Shown here: positions 25,601-36,150 of the stretch, piece by piece
How the letters are laid out: every line of letters begins with the position of its first letter
How positions within the stretch are numbered: position 1 is the first letter of the stretch
Assembly: GCA_005408345.1 (NCBI GenBank)
Contig: SEMN01000587.1
Span: 62,001 to 126,000 of the forward strand
DNA: 64,000 bases
Direction of reading: 5' to 3'
Origin: Macquaria australasica
Taxonomy: Eukaryota > Chordata > Actinopteri > Centrarchiformes > Percichthyidae
The notes under the pieces: generated by a model
Database searches by the model: none
What the model was told of the DNA's origin: nothing
The model's input: the letters and a program-made list of their open reading frames with translations, nothing else
Translations under genes and position numbers: made by a program

Positions 25601-28600
25601 ATTTAAAGTAGTATTTCCCTTTCTATACTATAGGATATACAGCAAAAACACTGATTATTCAGACTCACTCACACTCACACTTAAGGTACAATAACTGAGG
25701 CATTACTCAGCCACAAAGCTGAATCTAACTTTTATCTGACTTTAAATCTGTTTTCACTTTTTCTACTACAACACCGGCATTTTTCGTTCAAGTGCTGATT
25801 TTAGCAAAATCCCTTGAAAATCTTTTCACCCAAAGGTTTGAGTAAGTCGAAGCGGGATGGTATGAGGCAAGATGCAACATGTTGAGAGAACAAAGCACGT
25901 GAAAAATGGACACACACGCTAAGCCACTGACCCACCCTTCTTTATACTGGGGTATTCATCTGCAGTTCATGTCTCTCTTTCTATTTCTCTCTCTTTTGCT
26001 GTCTGTCTCTGTCTCCTTTTTCTCCTTCTCTCTCCATGTGTCACACTGCACTGATTTATCAAGCAACCACAGACACAAACACACACATGCACACAGGTGT
26101 GTCTGCATGTCTCTCTTTCCATCCACTGATATCAACGTTGATTGTGTGTGTGTGTGTGTGTGTGTGGAGGCAAAGCAATTCACAGGTCAGAGTGCAGAGA
26201 CATGATAAAAAAAACAACAACTTTGTTTCTGTTTCTTAACTGTGAAGTATTTTGAAAAACATATATGTGATAAGTGCTAAATGACTACTTTGCCATTATT
26301 ACTGTCCTTTTTTCCCATTTCAACTTACAAATCAGCTAATAGAAATCCAATGTTTTTAAGGAGTGTTAAGGAGTGTTGTAAAAGTTAAACTGTAATCAGG
26401 CCAGGAACATGTACAGATATTTACTGGTAAATGACGAATATGTATATTTATATCTCAAAGTATTACTGAAAATAAAATGTGGAGGCACCAACAGTGGAGA
26501 AAAAACTGGCAAAAAATTCTAGCATCTAAGTGGTTATGCTTTAAATGGCGCATGTAGTGAATGAAAAATAAACAGTATAGGAGAGTACAGATAAGAGCAT
26601 TGGTTATAAAATAGTCTTCTTTCTGACAAATGGGAAATAATTCCTAAAGCACAGTTTAAATTATATGATGAAACCCTGCTGGCTCTTTCAAATTAGAAAT
26701 TGTATTGTCGTCCACACTTTGATAATTGGTTGATGAATAATAACTACAGGTCAACAGTGTTGTGTTGTCACCTTTGACAAGGCCACATATGGGAAGGTGT
26801 CCATGGCCAGCATCGTCTCCTCCCCTGATCTGCCCTCCATCTGACCTCGCAGGATTCGAGCTGCCGACACTGTGGACACACCCATCCCTGGGAGACAATG
26901 ATTAACAGGTGAAGGTCAGTGCTAAGGTTTTTGCTTCCCTATCTGACATGCTGAATGACATATTAAAGAAACAATGATTTAGAAATCTAGATTTTGAATG
27001 TATTCACATTATGTGAAGGTTTTACTGGTCTGACCCCACAGAGCCCAGAATACTGTTCTCTGTCCACTTAGTGAACATCAAAAAAATCCAGAACCAGAAA
27101 TATTAAAATGTGTTTGTTTGAAAAGCACAGACTATAACTGTCTTATTGTGGGAAAAACATCTGATTCAGTAATTCTCTAAGCAAACAAAGTCAAAGCATG
27201 TCAAGGCCATTAACATCAATTGAATCCACAAATGGACAGGGCATTTGAGGCAGTGGTTTTCTTGGAAAACCACATTTTCAAACAAAATCATCACACAGAC
27301 CAACACTGACTCTTCTAGGCAAGGATTCAGACCACTATTGGTAGAACATATAATTTATAAACATACATAAAGATACTGTCATTATTTGGCATATATATAT
27401 ATTACATTTCATACAATATATAGCTTTTGATCACATTTTCTAAAACAATTAAGGGACCTGTTTTATCTCTTCCTGTGGTCCACTATTGGATTTCACCCCT
27501 GACTTTGAAAACCATACTTTACTGTGCCCATGTCACTATGATGCACTCAACTCGCCCTTTAACGTCACAGTCATAAAACTGAGAACATGCTCTGGGCAGG
27601 GCATTGCTGGAGAAATGCACAAAGAAAACTCAGCCTCGACCACCCAGAATTGTGACTCAGTAGGTCTGATTTAAAGCAGATATTTTAGTAGTTAACAGGA
27701 AAAACACTCTTAAATTTCTGCGCCTTTAAACAGCTCCCCTTACAAAAATTACTCTCATGCCTCACCAGCTGTAAGTATACCACACAAGTGACAATTAATG
27801 TGAAAAATTTTCCAATCAAATCCGATCCAGATGGAAACTTTCCCCAACTGGCAATAGTCGTCCCTTTGGTAGACAACACAGTCGCTGAATAACACACTAC
27901 ACTGCTAAAGGAGTGAATCTTCAAGGTGACAGCCACCTCCTGCACTAAGTGGCATTGCCACATCAAAGGTACCCTGTGAAGTTTTTGACAACTAGTATGT
28001 AGCAATGTTTTTACGAGTGGGTACGCACACGCATGAGGACGTACATGCGCATGCATGCGTGTTTCACGCTACCCAGCTGGTGCCAACAAACGTAGCAATG
28101 TGCCAACAAAGGCAGTGAAGAAGAAGACTGCTAGCAAGGAAACCTGGATGTAAACAATGCACAATATAAAATATCTAGCTCAATTTTAGTCTCTACTAAC
28201 TCCTGAGGGAAATATCTGACTCTTAAACTGCTAAATGTTCCACTATGATTACAAGCTAGTTGCTGGTTTTACTAACCAAAACAATGAGCTGAAAGACACT
28301 AAATTGCTCAGTAGAAATAAGGGGAACTGTAAAACTGTTAAGGTTAGAGAAAAATAACCTTCCTGATAAAAGAAACCTAGCATTGGCTGTTAAGAACTCC
28401 TCCTGTCTAAGAGATTAATGTCACACACTACTTCACCCTTTCTACTTCAGTCATTACTCTGTTTGCTTGTCAAGCCCAAGTAAACATGTCCAAAGTTTTA
28501 TTACGACCACTGGCTTCTCAGCTCTTACAAATCTAGACACACGCCTGCACTACCACTCGCACACAGTCCGCTGTCCAAGCCACTTCCCCTCAATCCATTC

Positions 28601-29726
28601 TGAGCACAGCAAACGTACTGTAGGCTAAATGAACACACTTGAGCATTGTCTTGCACTACATATTGAGCTGTATTTGTCATTGTTGCTGAAAGCGGTAGCT
28701 TTTTCTGTCCAAACTTCAACCACAACCAAGTTAGCATTGAATGTATGCTGGAATAGATTCCAGAATGATAGCACAACCTACCGTCGCCGAGGAACAGGAT
28801 GATGTTCTTGGCCTGGTGGTCCCGAGGGCGGAGTTTTAGCGCAGCATCCAGTGTTGCCCTGGCCTGAGCATCCCAATAGGCTGGTTCCTTCTCAAGTTCG
28901 TACAGCGCTGCTCCGTGGAAACACACACACAGACATACATAGAGAATGAGATGGGTGTGTGGGGAGTGTGGATTGATATGAGCGTATCTCATAGATTTTG
29001 CAGGTGGAGAATCAGGCATGTGTGTGATATTGACTGCTTAGTATATGTGAGTGTGTGCTGTTTGCATGTGTGGAATGGTAAAGCTCCAGTACAGAGCAGC
29101 TTCAAGTGAATTCAAATGTGTCTGTGCATGCCTGCACACTCATGCATCCCTCTCTGCCTTTTTCTGACACTTTTAATTATATTTGGCTTTGGGTTAGACA
29201 ACAGAAGAAGTTGCTCAAGAGGTGTCAAAAATGACAAAAACAGCCAAGAGGACACTTTGGTTTCTGTCCATTCATGCCCACTGAGAGTTGTACAGTGAAG
29301 GAAGTCAAAAAGGAACATTCCTCCAGCCACACACCAAAACAACAGAAAGACAAACAGTCCATCCCACATTTTACATAAACAGGTAGACACAGGCAAAAAT
29401 GTACTCACACACGCTTTTGTGCATTTACACTAACACAGACTCCCCATTACACCTACACACCTGAGTTTGTGCTGATGAACCAAGTTCTCAAACACACTCT
29501 GTCCTCACACACTCACCCTTTCCCAGGTTGAGGTTACCTGCTTCAGTCTCCCTGCGCGTCCATTTGTCTGCCCACAAAGTGCTACTAATATCCCAACCGC
29601 AGGCAGCAATAAAAACTCTGTCGTCTCCTCACCTTGGCTCTGCGTAGCAACCCGGCCCACAGCCAACAGTATGGGGCCCAGAAGGATGAGCAGGAGATTG
29701 GGGGCCCTGCAATGTGGCGTCTGCAT
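19655..29726 (-). CDS. alpi: Intestinal-type alkaline phosphatase, paralogue B (GPI-anchored), 11 coding exons
   Basis: Exons in gene order: 29633-29726, 28782-28910 (or 28907), 26772-26887, 25378-25552, 24278-24450, 23529-23663, 23365-23440, 22264-22398, 21676-21867, 21204-21320, 19655-19929, giving about 538 residues. Visible features are a signal peptide (LLLILLGPILLAVG), IILFLGDG, nucleophile motif ADSASTATAYHCGVKAN (Ser near 124), GLFEPKDMRFE, GRIDHGHHDG, VVTADHSHVFTFGG, ETHGGEDVAIYAKGP and a hydrophobic GPI tail (LSLLFGLLGLLWLL). The residue after Asp-Ser-Ala is Ser, where paralogue A has Gly. The exon 8/9 intron (21868-22263) begins AT; it must end AC to give VEGGRIDHGHH, and no GT donor keeps the frame. 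Segments such as SVGVVTTTRVQHASP and GTPDPEYP look especially like mammalian intestinal enzymes. It is a tandem duplicate of paralogue A on the same strand. Confidence 0.93.
24894..24921. repeat. 14-bp unit repeated twice
   Basis: TACTGTATCTATAG occurs twice head to tail without a mismatch, in an intron of alkaline phosphatase B. It looks like a minor tandem duplication. Confidence 0.7.
26143..26166. repeat. (TG)n microsatellite in an intron of alkaline phosphatase B
   Basis: Twelve uninterrupted TG dinucleotides in the intron between coding exons 3 and 4 of paralogue B. Confidence 0.85.
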
Positions 29727-29854
29727 CTTTAATCCAAGCGACCTGGAGGCTGGAGAGGTTGACACAGCCGGCTTTCAGAGCAGCACACCGAGACCCAAAG
29801 TCAGAGGCACAGGCAGAGAGTGTGTGTGTGGCTGCTAAGACCTCCGGCCCTGCC

Positions 29855-29862
29855 TTTTTAAA
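29855..29862 (-). promoter_or_regulatory. TATA-like element of alkaline phosphatase B
   Basis: The minus strand reads GGCTTTAAAAAGGCA about 130 bases upstream of the start codon. This is a weak TATA-like match at a plausible distance. The role is inferred from position only. Confidence 0.3.
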
Positions 29863-32800
29863 GCCCCACTGGGTGTGTAGAAAGGAAGGGCCAACGCCAG
29901 CTCATAGGCTTAGAGCCACAAAAGAGGGGAGAGAAAATGTGAGAGAAGTAGGAAGCGCCAGAGGAGAGAGAGAAAAAGAGACAGAGAAACTTGGACCACA
30001 CAAGAGCACTGTAGCATCCCAGCCCCTCTACTCACTTTGATTCCTGAAAATGCACCACCCCCATTTTATTGTTTTAAAAGGTTGCTTTAATTTAGTTCTC
30101 CCTCTTTTCCGTGGCTCCCCCCACTCTGAAGTGTGTATGATAGAAATCTGAATGGCCCTTTGATGTGATGTATTATGGGTCTTTTTATGCAGCAGTCCCT
30201 TTAACAGGGAGAGAAAAAAATGGCTACCCAATTTGTGTTGGCATCCATCATGACACAAATTATAACCGTGTCTCTTTCCATTTCTTTCCCCCCATCCCCT
30301 GGAAAAATAGTCCAAAGGAGGAAAGGGAATGAGGTCCAACCAATTCTTGAGAATATAATGATTGAGTCTTGATGTACTCTGCTTTTCATGTCAGGAAAAT
30401 GGTCATATTTCCATTTCCCCCCTCTGAATTTTTGCATTTAAAAGACCCCAATATTTTCCCTCTCTCACCAAGTCAACTTGGCTGGTTTTTCTGTGGGAAA
30501 TGAAGCAGGGTTAGCATTTTTCTTCTGTGAGGTAGTGGAGACCGCCTGCAGAATGAAAATGTCTCTCTTCAACGCAAACACAACTGTGAAATGAAGTGAG
30601 TTGGGCCAACTTTGTTCCACACGGCCAGAAGAATCAAATTCCCGGCGAACGGCCCTCGCCTCATGAACCCCTGAGGCTGAATCTCGTTACAATTCAGAGC
30701 TCTGGAAGACCTCTGCTTTCTGCCGACCGCTCACCCGTTGCCAACAGGGGTTTGCAGTTAGTCACATGTGCCTAATCAAGACTGCAATAAAATCATAGCA
30801 GCAATCTGGGTAAAGAGGCCTCACATGATGTGGCCCACACCACATGACCTGGAAATACCAGCGGCAATGTGCAAAGAGCAGGAAAATTTGTGGAGGCATG
30901 TCTGTCTGTCCATTTGTTATGGGTTTGCCCCTGAGAGAAAGTGTAGCTTATGTTGAGAAAGTCAAATTAGTTTCCTGCAAGACAAGTGTAAACACCTGGT
31001 GGCTGTTTTAGGTCTCAGCATGGATCATCCATCCACCAAGAGGTGCTTAGTTTCTGTTGTTGGCTGATTATATGGCAAGCAATTATATGGAAGGCTTGTG
31101 GGAATGCAGTAAACCCCTGGGAATTTAGAAGAGAAATGTAAACAAAGCAAGGCACATTAACTATTTACAAAATCTAATCCCAAATGTATACTTTATATAC
31201 ATTTCAGAAATAGAATACATTTCAGATGTCCAACATTCAGTATCTAAAATTGAAGCCATACTATTGATCCAGCCTTATATTCAGAGGTAATACATAATAT
31301 TTCTAACTTGATCTACTATGTATTAAAAACTACAATTACTTGTTTACGTTTGTACTACCTACTACCTTCAAGGGGTAGATATCTACCTTTCCTGTTGACA
31401 GCAAAAACACATTCCATCTTTTTATTCCCCCAAGCGAATTACTCATAACTACTAGTAACTCCACTGAAATAAATCACACACTGCATGCAGTAGAGATAAG
31501 GAGGTATCTGCTGGTAAAATATATATATATACATATTTTCCTGGCCTCTGATGTGTATACAGGATATTTATAGTGTAGCAGATGGCGACTTCTGTACACT
31601 ATTGAGATCATGAAGCAGAGGAAACCATACAGTGGGGGGGGGTCTCTTCATTAGACTTCCTGTTATATCCGACCAAAACAAGCACCTGTTCATGAGTCTC
31701 AAAAATATAAAAGGTCCAGCCTGGTAAAGAATAATCATCATTTATAATGAGGACTTATACTACCAACTGTTGCTTAAACAGTATATTTGTTTTAAATCTA
31801 TGACATCTATTGCTTCATATAAACAGATGGTGAATATTTCACTGTGGGAGGAAACTCTATACTTGTGCTACAGGATCTTTTTCCTTCTTTTTTTGCTGTT
31901 TGCTTTTCTCAGGTGATGCTGTTTGATTTTAAAAATCTCAAGAGGCTGCGCATTGCTTTCAATTTGCTGAATCCAATCCACCACCTCCCTTTCTGAACAG
32001 AATACCAGAATATAAGACACTGAGGAACATCATGTCAACTCTAGTAACTACAAGTTCTTTGGTCGGATTTTCAGATACAATTTGCTTGGAGTTCCTTACT
32101 GAAAATCTATTCAGTCTATATTTACTGTTATGAAAACATTGAACATTGATGCCATGAAGGAAAAACACCTACCCCCAATTTTAAAAAATTCCCCCCAATA
32201 TGGAAGAACATCCATATACAGTGAAGTGCCTTGGGATTCGTGACTTCTTATGAAGAAGTTCCTTTCAGGAGTTGCCCTGTATGGTTGTATATGTAAAGAA
32301 TCTAAAACAGACCTTTTAAAAGTGTAAAATAAATATACACATACCTCTTCACACACACAAGCACTCTCCCATTCCAGCATGTGGATCCTGAGTCAGACTC
32401 CCCTAAAAGTTGTTATACTCCCCTCTGCTTCCCTCCTCTCTGCTCTTGACATGCAGAGCTCCTTTAACCTATAGATTCTGTAAATTACTGTGGTTAGCCC
32501 GACTTTGTGTTTACAACTCATGGAGGGAAATGTTAAGGTTCAGGTTGTCAAAGCGAGGATATACGTGTGTGGTGCCAGACCACACAGCCACGATTTCAAA
32601 GAAAGAGCCAAATCTTTTTCCCTGAATTTTTAAAAATGGCCTTTAAAAGGAATTTTTTTGATAGATAGTTGAGAGAGAGATTGGGCCAAGGATATTGTTG
32701 AAAGTTGTAGATGCTTGAGATGGTATCTTACTGTAAAGAAGGGAGAGAGTCAGCAATCCAGTAGGGAAAGAAAAAGAGTGAAGAGACAGAAAGACTGCCA

Positions 32801-33280
32801 GATCTAAAAGAGAATAAACACAGAGACAGCACTGGTGGAACAATTAAAGTAAGTCTGCAATGATGTCTGTGATCTATTTTGGCCTTGTCACAAATATGGC
32901 CCCCCTTCCCTCAAACACACACTCGTAGAGTGACATCCACAAGACACTTGAAGAATATATCTAGATCAATTTAAGGAGGTACCATAAATGATGTAACCAC
33001 TTTTTTATGTAAAGCACTTGTGACTGAGATCCCATCTCAGAACAGTTGGAAGGCCAGGCATAAAAGGTTTTACTGCTGGCATGCAACTCAATTGGGGAAC
33101 AATTAGAAGTGAAGTACGGAGAGACCCATGTCCCGCCTCAAGACAGCTCACAGCAGCTACGGTAAGAGGGTAAGAGATTGCTACCTCAACATCAAACAGT
33201 CTGACAGCTTTGAGAAGTGGCCCCTCTTAGTTTTTAATTGGACTCATAAAGGAAATATGGAGTTTACCCTAATTAAGCTA

Positions 33281-33282
<2 letters not shown>
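29863..33282. other. Upstream flank of alkaline phosphatase B, no gene recognised
   Basis: No exon set could be assembled on either strand. A GC-richer, non-repetitive block near 30540-30740 stands out from the AT-rich surroundings and could be regulatory; nothing in the sequence proves this. A plus-strand CATAAAAGG at 33059-33067 is followed by an ATG and a possible splice donor at 33128-33163, too weak to call a gene. Confidence 0.35.
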
Positions 33283-33350
<68 letters not shown>

Positions 33351-33369
33351 ATGCGTGTGTGTGTGTGTG
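33283..33369. repeat. Long (TG)n microsatellite
   Basis: More than 80 bases of almost pure TG with one ATGCG-type interruption near 33351. Open frames through it, giving Cys-Val or His-Thr runs, are artefacts of the repeat. Confidence 0.95.
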
Positions 33370-33798
33370 CTGTGTGTCTGTGTGTGTGAAACGGTGAGAG
33401 AGCAAATTAAAGAGATTGGTGTAGCAAGAAGCAGAGCACATGTGAGCATGAGAGAGGTCGAAAGAGAAGTCTCTGTGTATGAGAACGACTGTGTGCGTGT
33501 GTGTTGCCTGCCTCTCTGTGATGTGTTATAATTGTCCATGGTTTGTTATGTCTGACTTCAGACCTAAAAGTTGTGACATGGAAAAAAGTAAATTGCAGTA
33601 AACTCATATCCAGGCGTATAGCTCCAGTTTTACTGTGTGCATTGAAGAATATATTGCATTTCACATTATGTCATAAAAAAATGCTTTCATGGGCACATGG
33701 TGCCCACATCAAATAATTGCTTATGGCTGTTGGTTTGCTAACCTTCACCCTTTTTCTCGCTCTCTTAGCAACATCACATAAATAAAATTCTGACTCAC

Positions 33799-33847
33799 CT
33801 GTGCAGCCACATCCAGTGAGGAGAAGTAAGCTTATCAACAGTATCAT
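33799..33847 (-). CDS. Orphan signal-peptide first exon (candidate)
   Basis: On the minus strand an ATG opens MILLISLLLLTGCGCT plus one base, followed directly by the consensus donor GTGAGT. The peptide is a textbook signal sequence, and a TATA-like ACTATAAC lies about 55 bases upstream. The exon ends in phase 1, the same phase as exon 1 of alkaline phosphatase B, whose exon 2 lies about 4.9 kb downstream on this strand. It could be an alternative first exon of that gene, the first exon of an unrecognised gene, or chance. No other exon of its own was found nearby. Confidence 0.3.
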
Positions 33848-35774
33848 CTTGCCTCTGAGCCTTAAAACCTCTTCAACTTATTTCTCTTTCCCCAACACTG
33901 TTATAGTTTTCTCCGCTTTCCCCTTCTTGCTCCTTTTCTTTGTCTTCCGCCTCTGATGTTTCTTGGGTCTCCAAATGCCTAGCGACTACAATCTGCTTCT
34001 TACACCTCCTTCTGCAACAATGGCGTGCGAAGTTTCTCACCTCCAAGGTATCCAGAGAAGTCATAAATGACTGATGGAAAACAAAAAGTTATTTTCCTTC
34101 CACCACTACCATTTTGTAGCCTTGGCTTGCATCTTTTGTTTGAGACAGAGGCAGAAGAGCAGGGGGAAACACACTTATTTGGACACACACACATATCTGC
34201 ACCACCAGCAGCACTCACCTTTTTACCAGTTTGCGTCAGAAATATCCATCAAATCAGAGAGCGGGCCCATTTCCCTCCCCACACTGCCCATCTTTTTCCT
34301 CCACATTGCATCGAATCAAAGTGTTTTTCTCTCTTGGTCCTTTGTGGACGTATGTCTGTCAGCAGCTCACACAGGTTGAGGCTTTGTAGTTTGCTGCAGG
34401 AAATGTCTGAATTGGTTTCAGAGGAGTCAAAGTGGGACAAAGGGTTTAAGGAATGCAGGGAAATAAACAAGTGTGTAGATGTTGTACATTACGAAGACAG
34501 ACGTGAAAATAAACTTGTACTAATGAGCTAAATGTTGACTGAAAACCAGGATTATGCAAGAAACTGTGGAAATCCAGAGCGATACATTTGTATTCAGGAT
34601 GGTCGAACGTGGTCTGATGGGAGAAAACAAGACTTTTTAATCAACACACACAACCGTGGTGTACCTGCCTCGCATTCCTCGCCTACCACTCAATTAAGCA
34701 CTCTGCTTACCCTAGATCTCCTCCACATCAAAGAGCCCTCATTACAGAAGCCATCACACATGCACAGAAAGATTCGGGGAGGGAGAAAGAGAGAGCCGGG
34801 AGGGAGAAAGGGAGGTGGGAGGACAGAGGGAGTGAGAGAAACCACACTCCTACTGCAGAATTATCATTCAAAATAAATCAATTCCAGCTGCTATTTGCCT
34901 CACCTGGCAAGACCTTGGACAAGATCAGGCAGAAACACAAGAAATAGCCTAGCAGTTGCCAAAGAACAAAGCAAAACAGTTCCCAAAACAGTTTTTATTT
35001 TAGCCTGAGTCAAAGGCTAAGAAGTTTATTAATCAAGAGTCCAACCAGTGTGGTGGAACAGCATAAAATCAGATTCCTCATGGCTTTTGGTTTCCCTTCT
35101 GAAAGGACGCCAGAGAGAGTTCCCCTCTCCTACATGGCCACCCAGGTGTGATGCTCGTGTTTGTGGGAGGAACATTGTGTCAGGTGGTGAGGTCGGGAGA
35201 CTCCGCGACTGGCGCTTGAGGTCAGACGTGGGTTTATTTTCCTAGGCAGGCCTCTGTCCAAAAACATCCGTCCTCAGTGTCCGCCAGGTGCTGACCAGAC
35301 AAGGCCTGTTAGCAGCGCAAGGAGAACTGCTGTGAGATGGACAGCTTCTTTCATTCAACTGGTTTTGCAGTATTCATTTGCATTTACAATTTAGGCATTC
35401 AGGTCACACACTCATGCATGGATTACCAATAAGGCATGAGGTTGACATTTCACCACACTGGACCACCCAGGGGACTGCATGTACTGTAGATAAATGTGTA
35501 ATTCACAGGACTTTAAGTAAACTATGAGCTTCATCAGTGACCTTTTTCTTTGTCTCTGGCACAGTCTCGACTTGCATTTTCACAATAGATGAGTAAGCTA
35601 CCAAGTTACAAAAGAAATGTTTAGTGAAGAGGTCTCAACCTTCACTGATCCCGAATAAAAGTTACTGAGGCAACATAGATGCCCCCGCGTTATTTTTGTC
35701 TATTTTCTGAATGTTTGGGAAATTTTTATCTGCTTCTCTCAGTACCCATTACACACTTGGCAGTCCCAGAAAGG
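33848..35774. other. Intergenic, nothing recognised
   Basis: Purine-rich GA tracts (for example near 34770-34840) and AT-rich DNA. Long open frames on both strands have no domain match and no splice context. Confidence 0.4.
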
Positions 35775-36150
35775 GTATCACTCTCTCTGAGGACTTCCCA
35801 AAATTTTTATCCATGCTAGCAGGGTGGTTCTCGGGATGGACTTCATAGTCCTCAAAGGATGACTTTGGTGATCCCCCAATTTTTCCTCTACAACCTCCGT
35901 GGGGTTCACATTTTTGGTTTTAAGTGAAATATCTTGACAACTGCTGGATGGATTGCTGTGAAATTTGGTACAGACATTCATGTCTCTTTGGTTTATGACT
36001 AAATACCTGCAATACGAATGACATTCCCATCATCCTTAACTGTAGTTCATGTTTAGTGCTAATTATCAAATGTTAGCATGCTGACACTCTAAACTAAGAT
36101 GTTTTTAGCATTTACCTTGAGCCACTAGCATTTCTGTAAACGCTTAGTCT
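35775..36150 (-). repeat. Teleost interspersed repeat, copy 1
   Basis: Contains GATGGATTGCTGTGAAATTTGG, CAGACATTCATGTC and GTTAGCATGCTGAC blocks. These recur in reverse complement at 60165-60510, so both are copies of one dispersed family. No coding capacity is seen. The strand given is arbitrary relative to copy 2. Confidence 0.65.

Noticed and set aside
33128..33283. Small peptide frame with SSYGKR, resembling an amidation and dibasic cleavage site
   Set aside because: It lacks a signal peptide, and a GKR triplet is expected by chance in this much DNA.
33283..33531. Open frames with Cys-Val or His-Thr runs
   Set aside because: They are translations of the TG/CA microsatellite in different frames.
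34067..34531. 154-codon plus-strand open frame
   Set aside because: No domain likeness, no promoter or splice context, and an overlapping frame of similar length, so it is consistent with chance.
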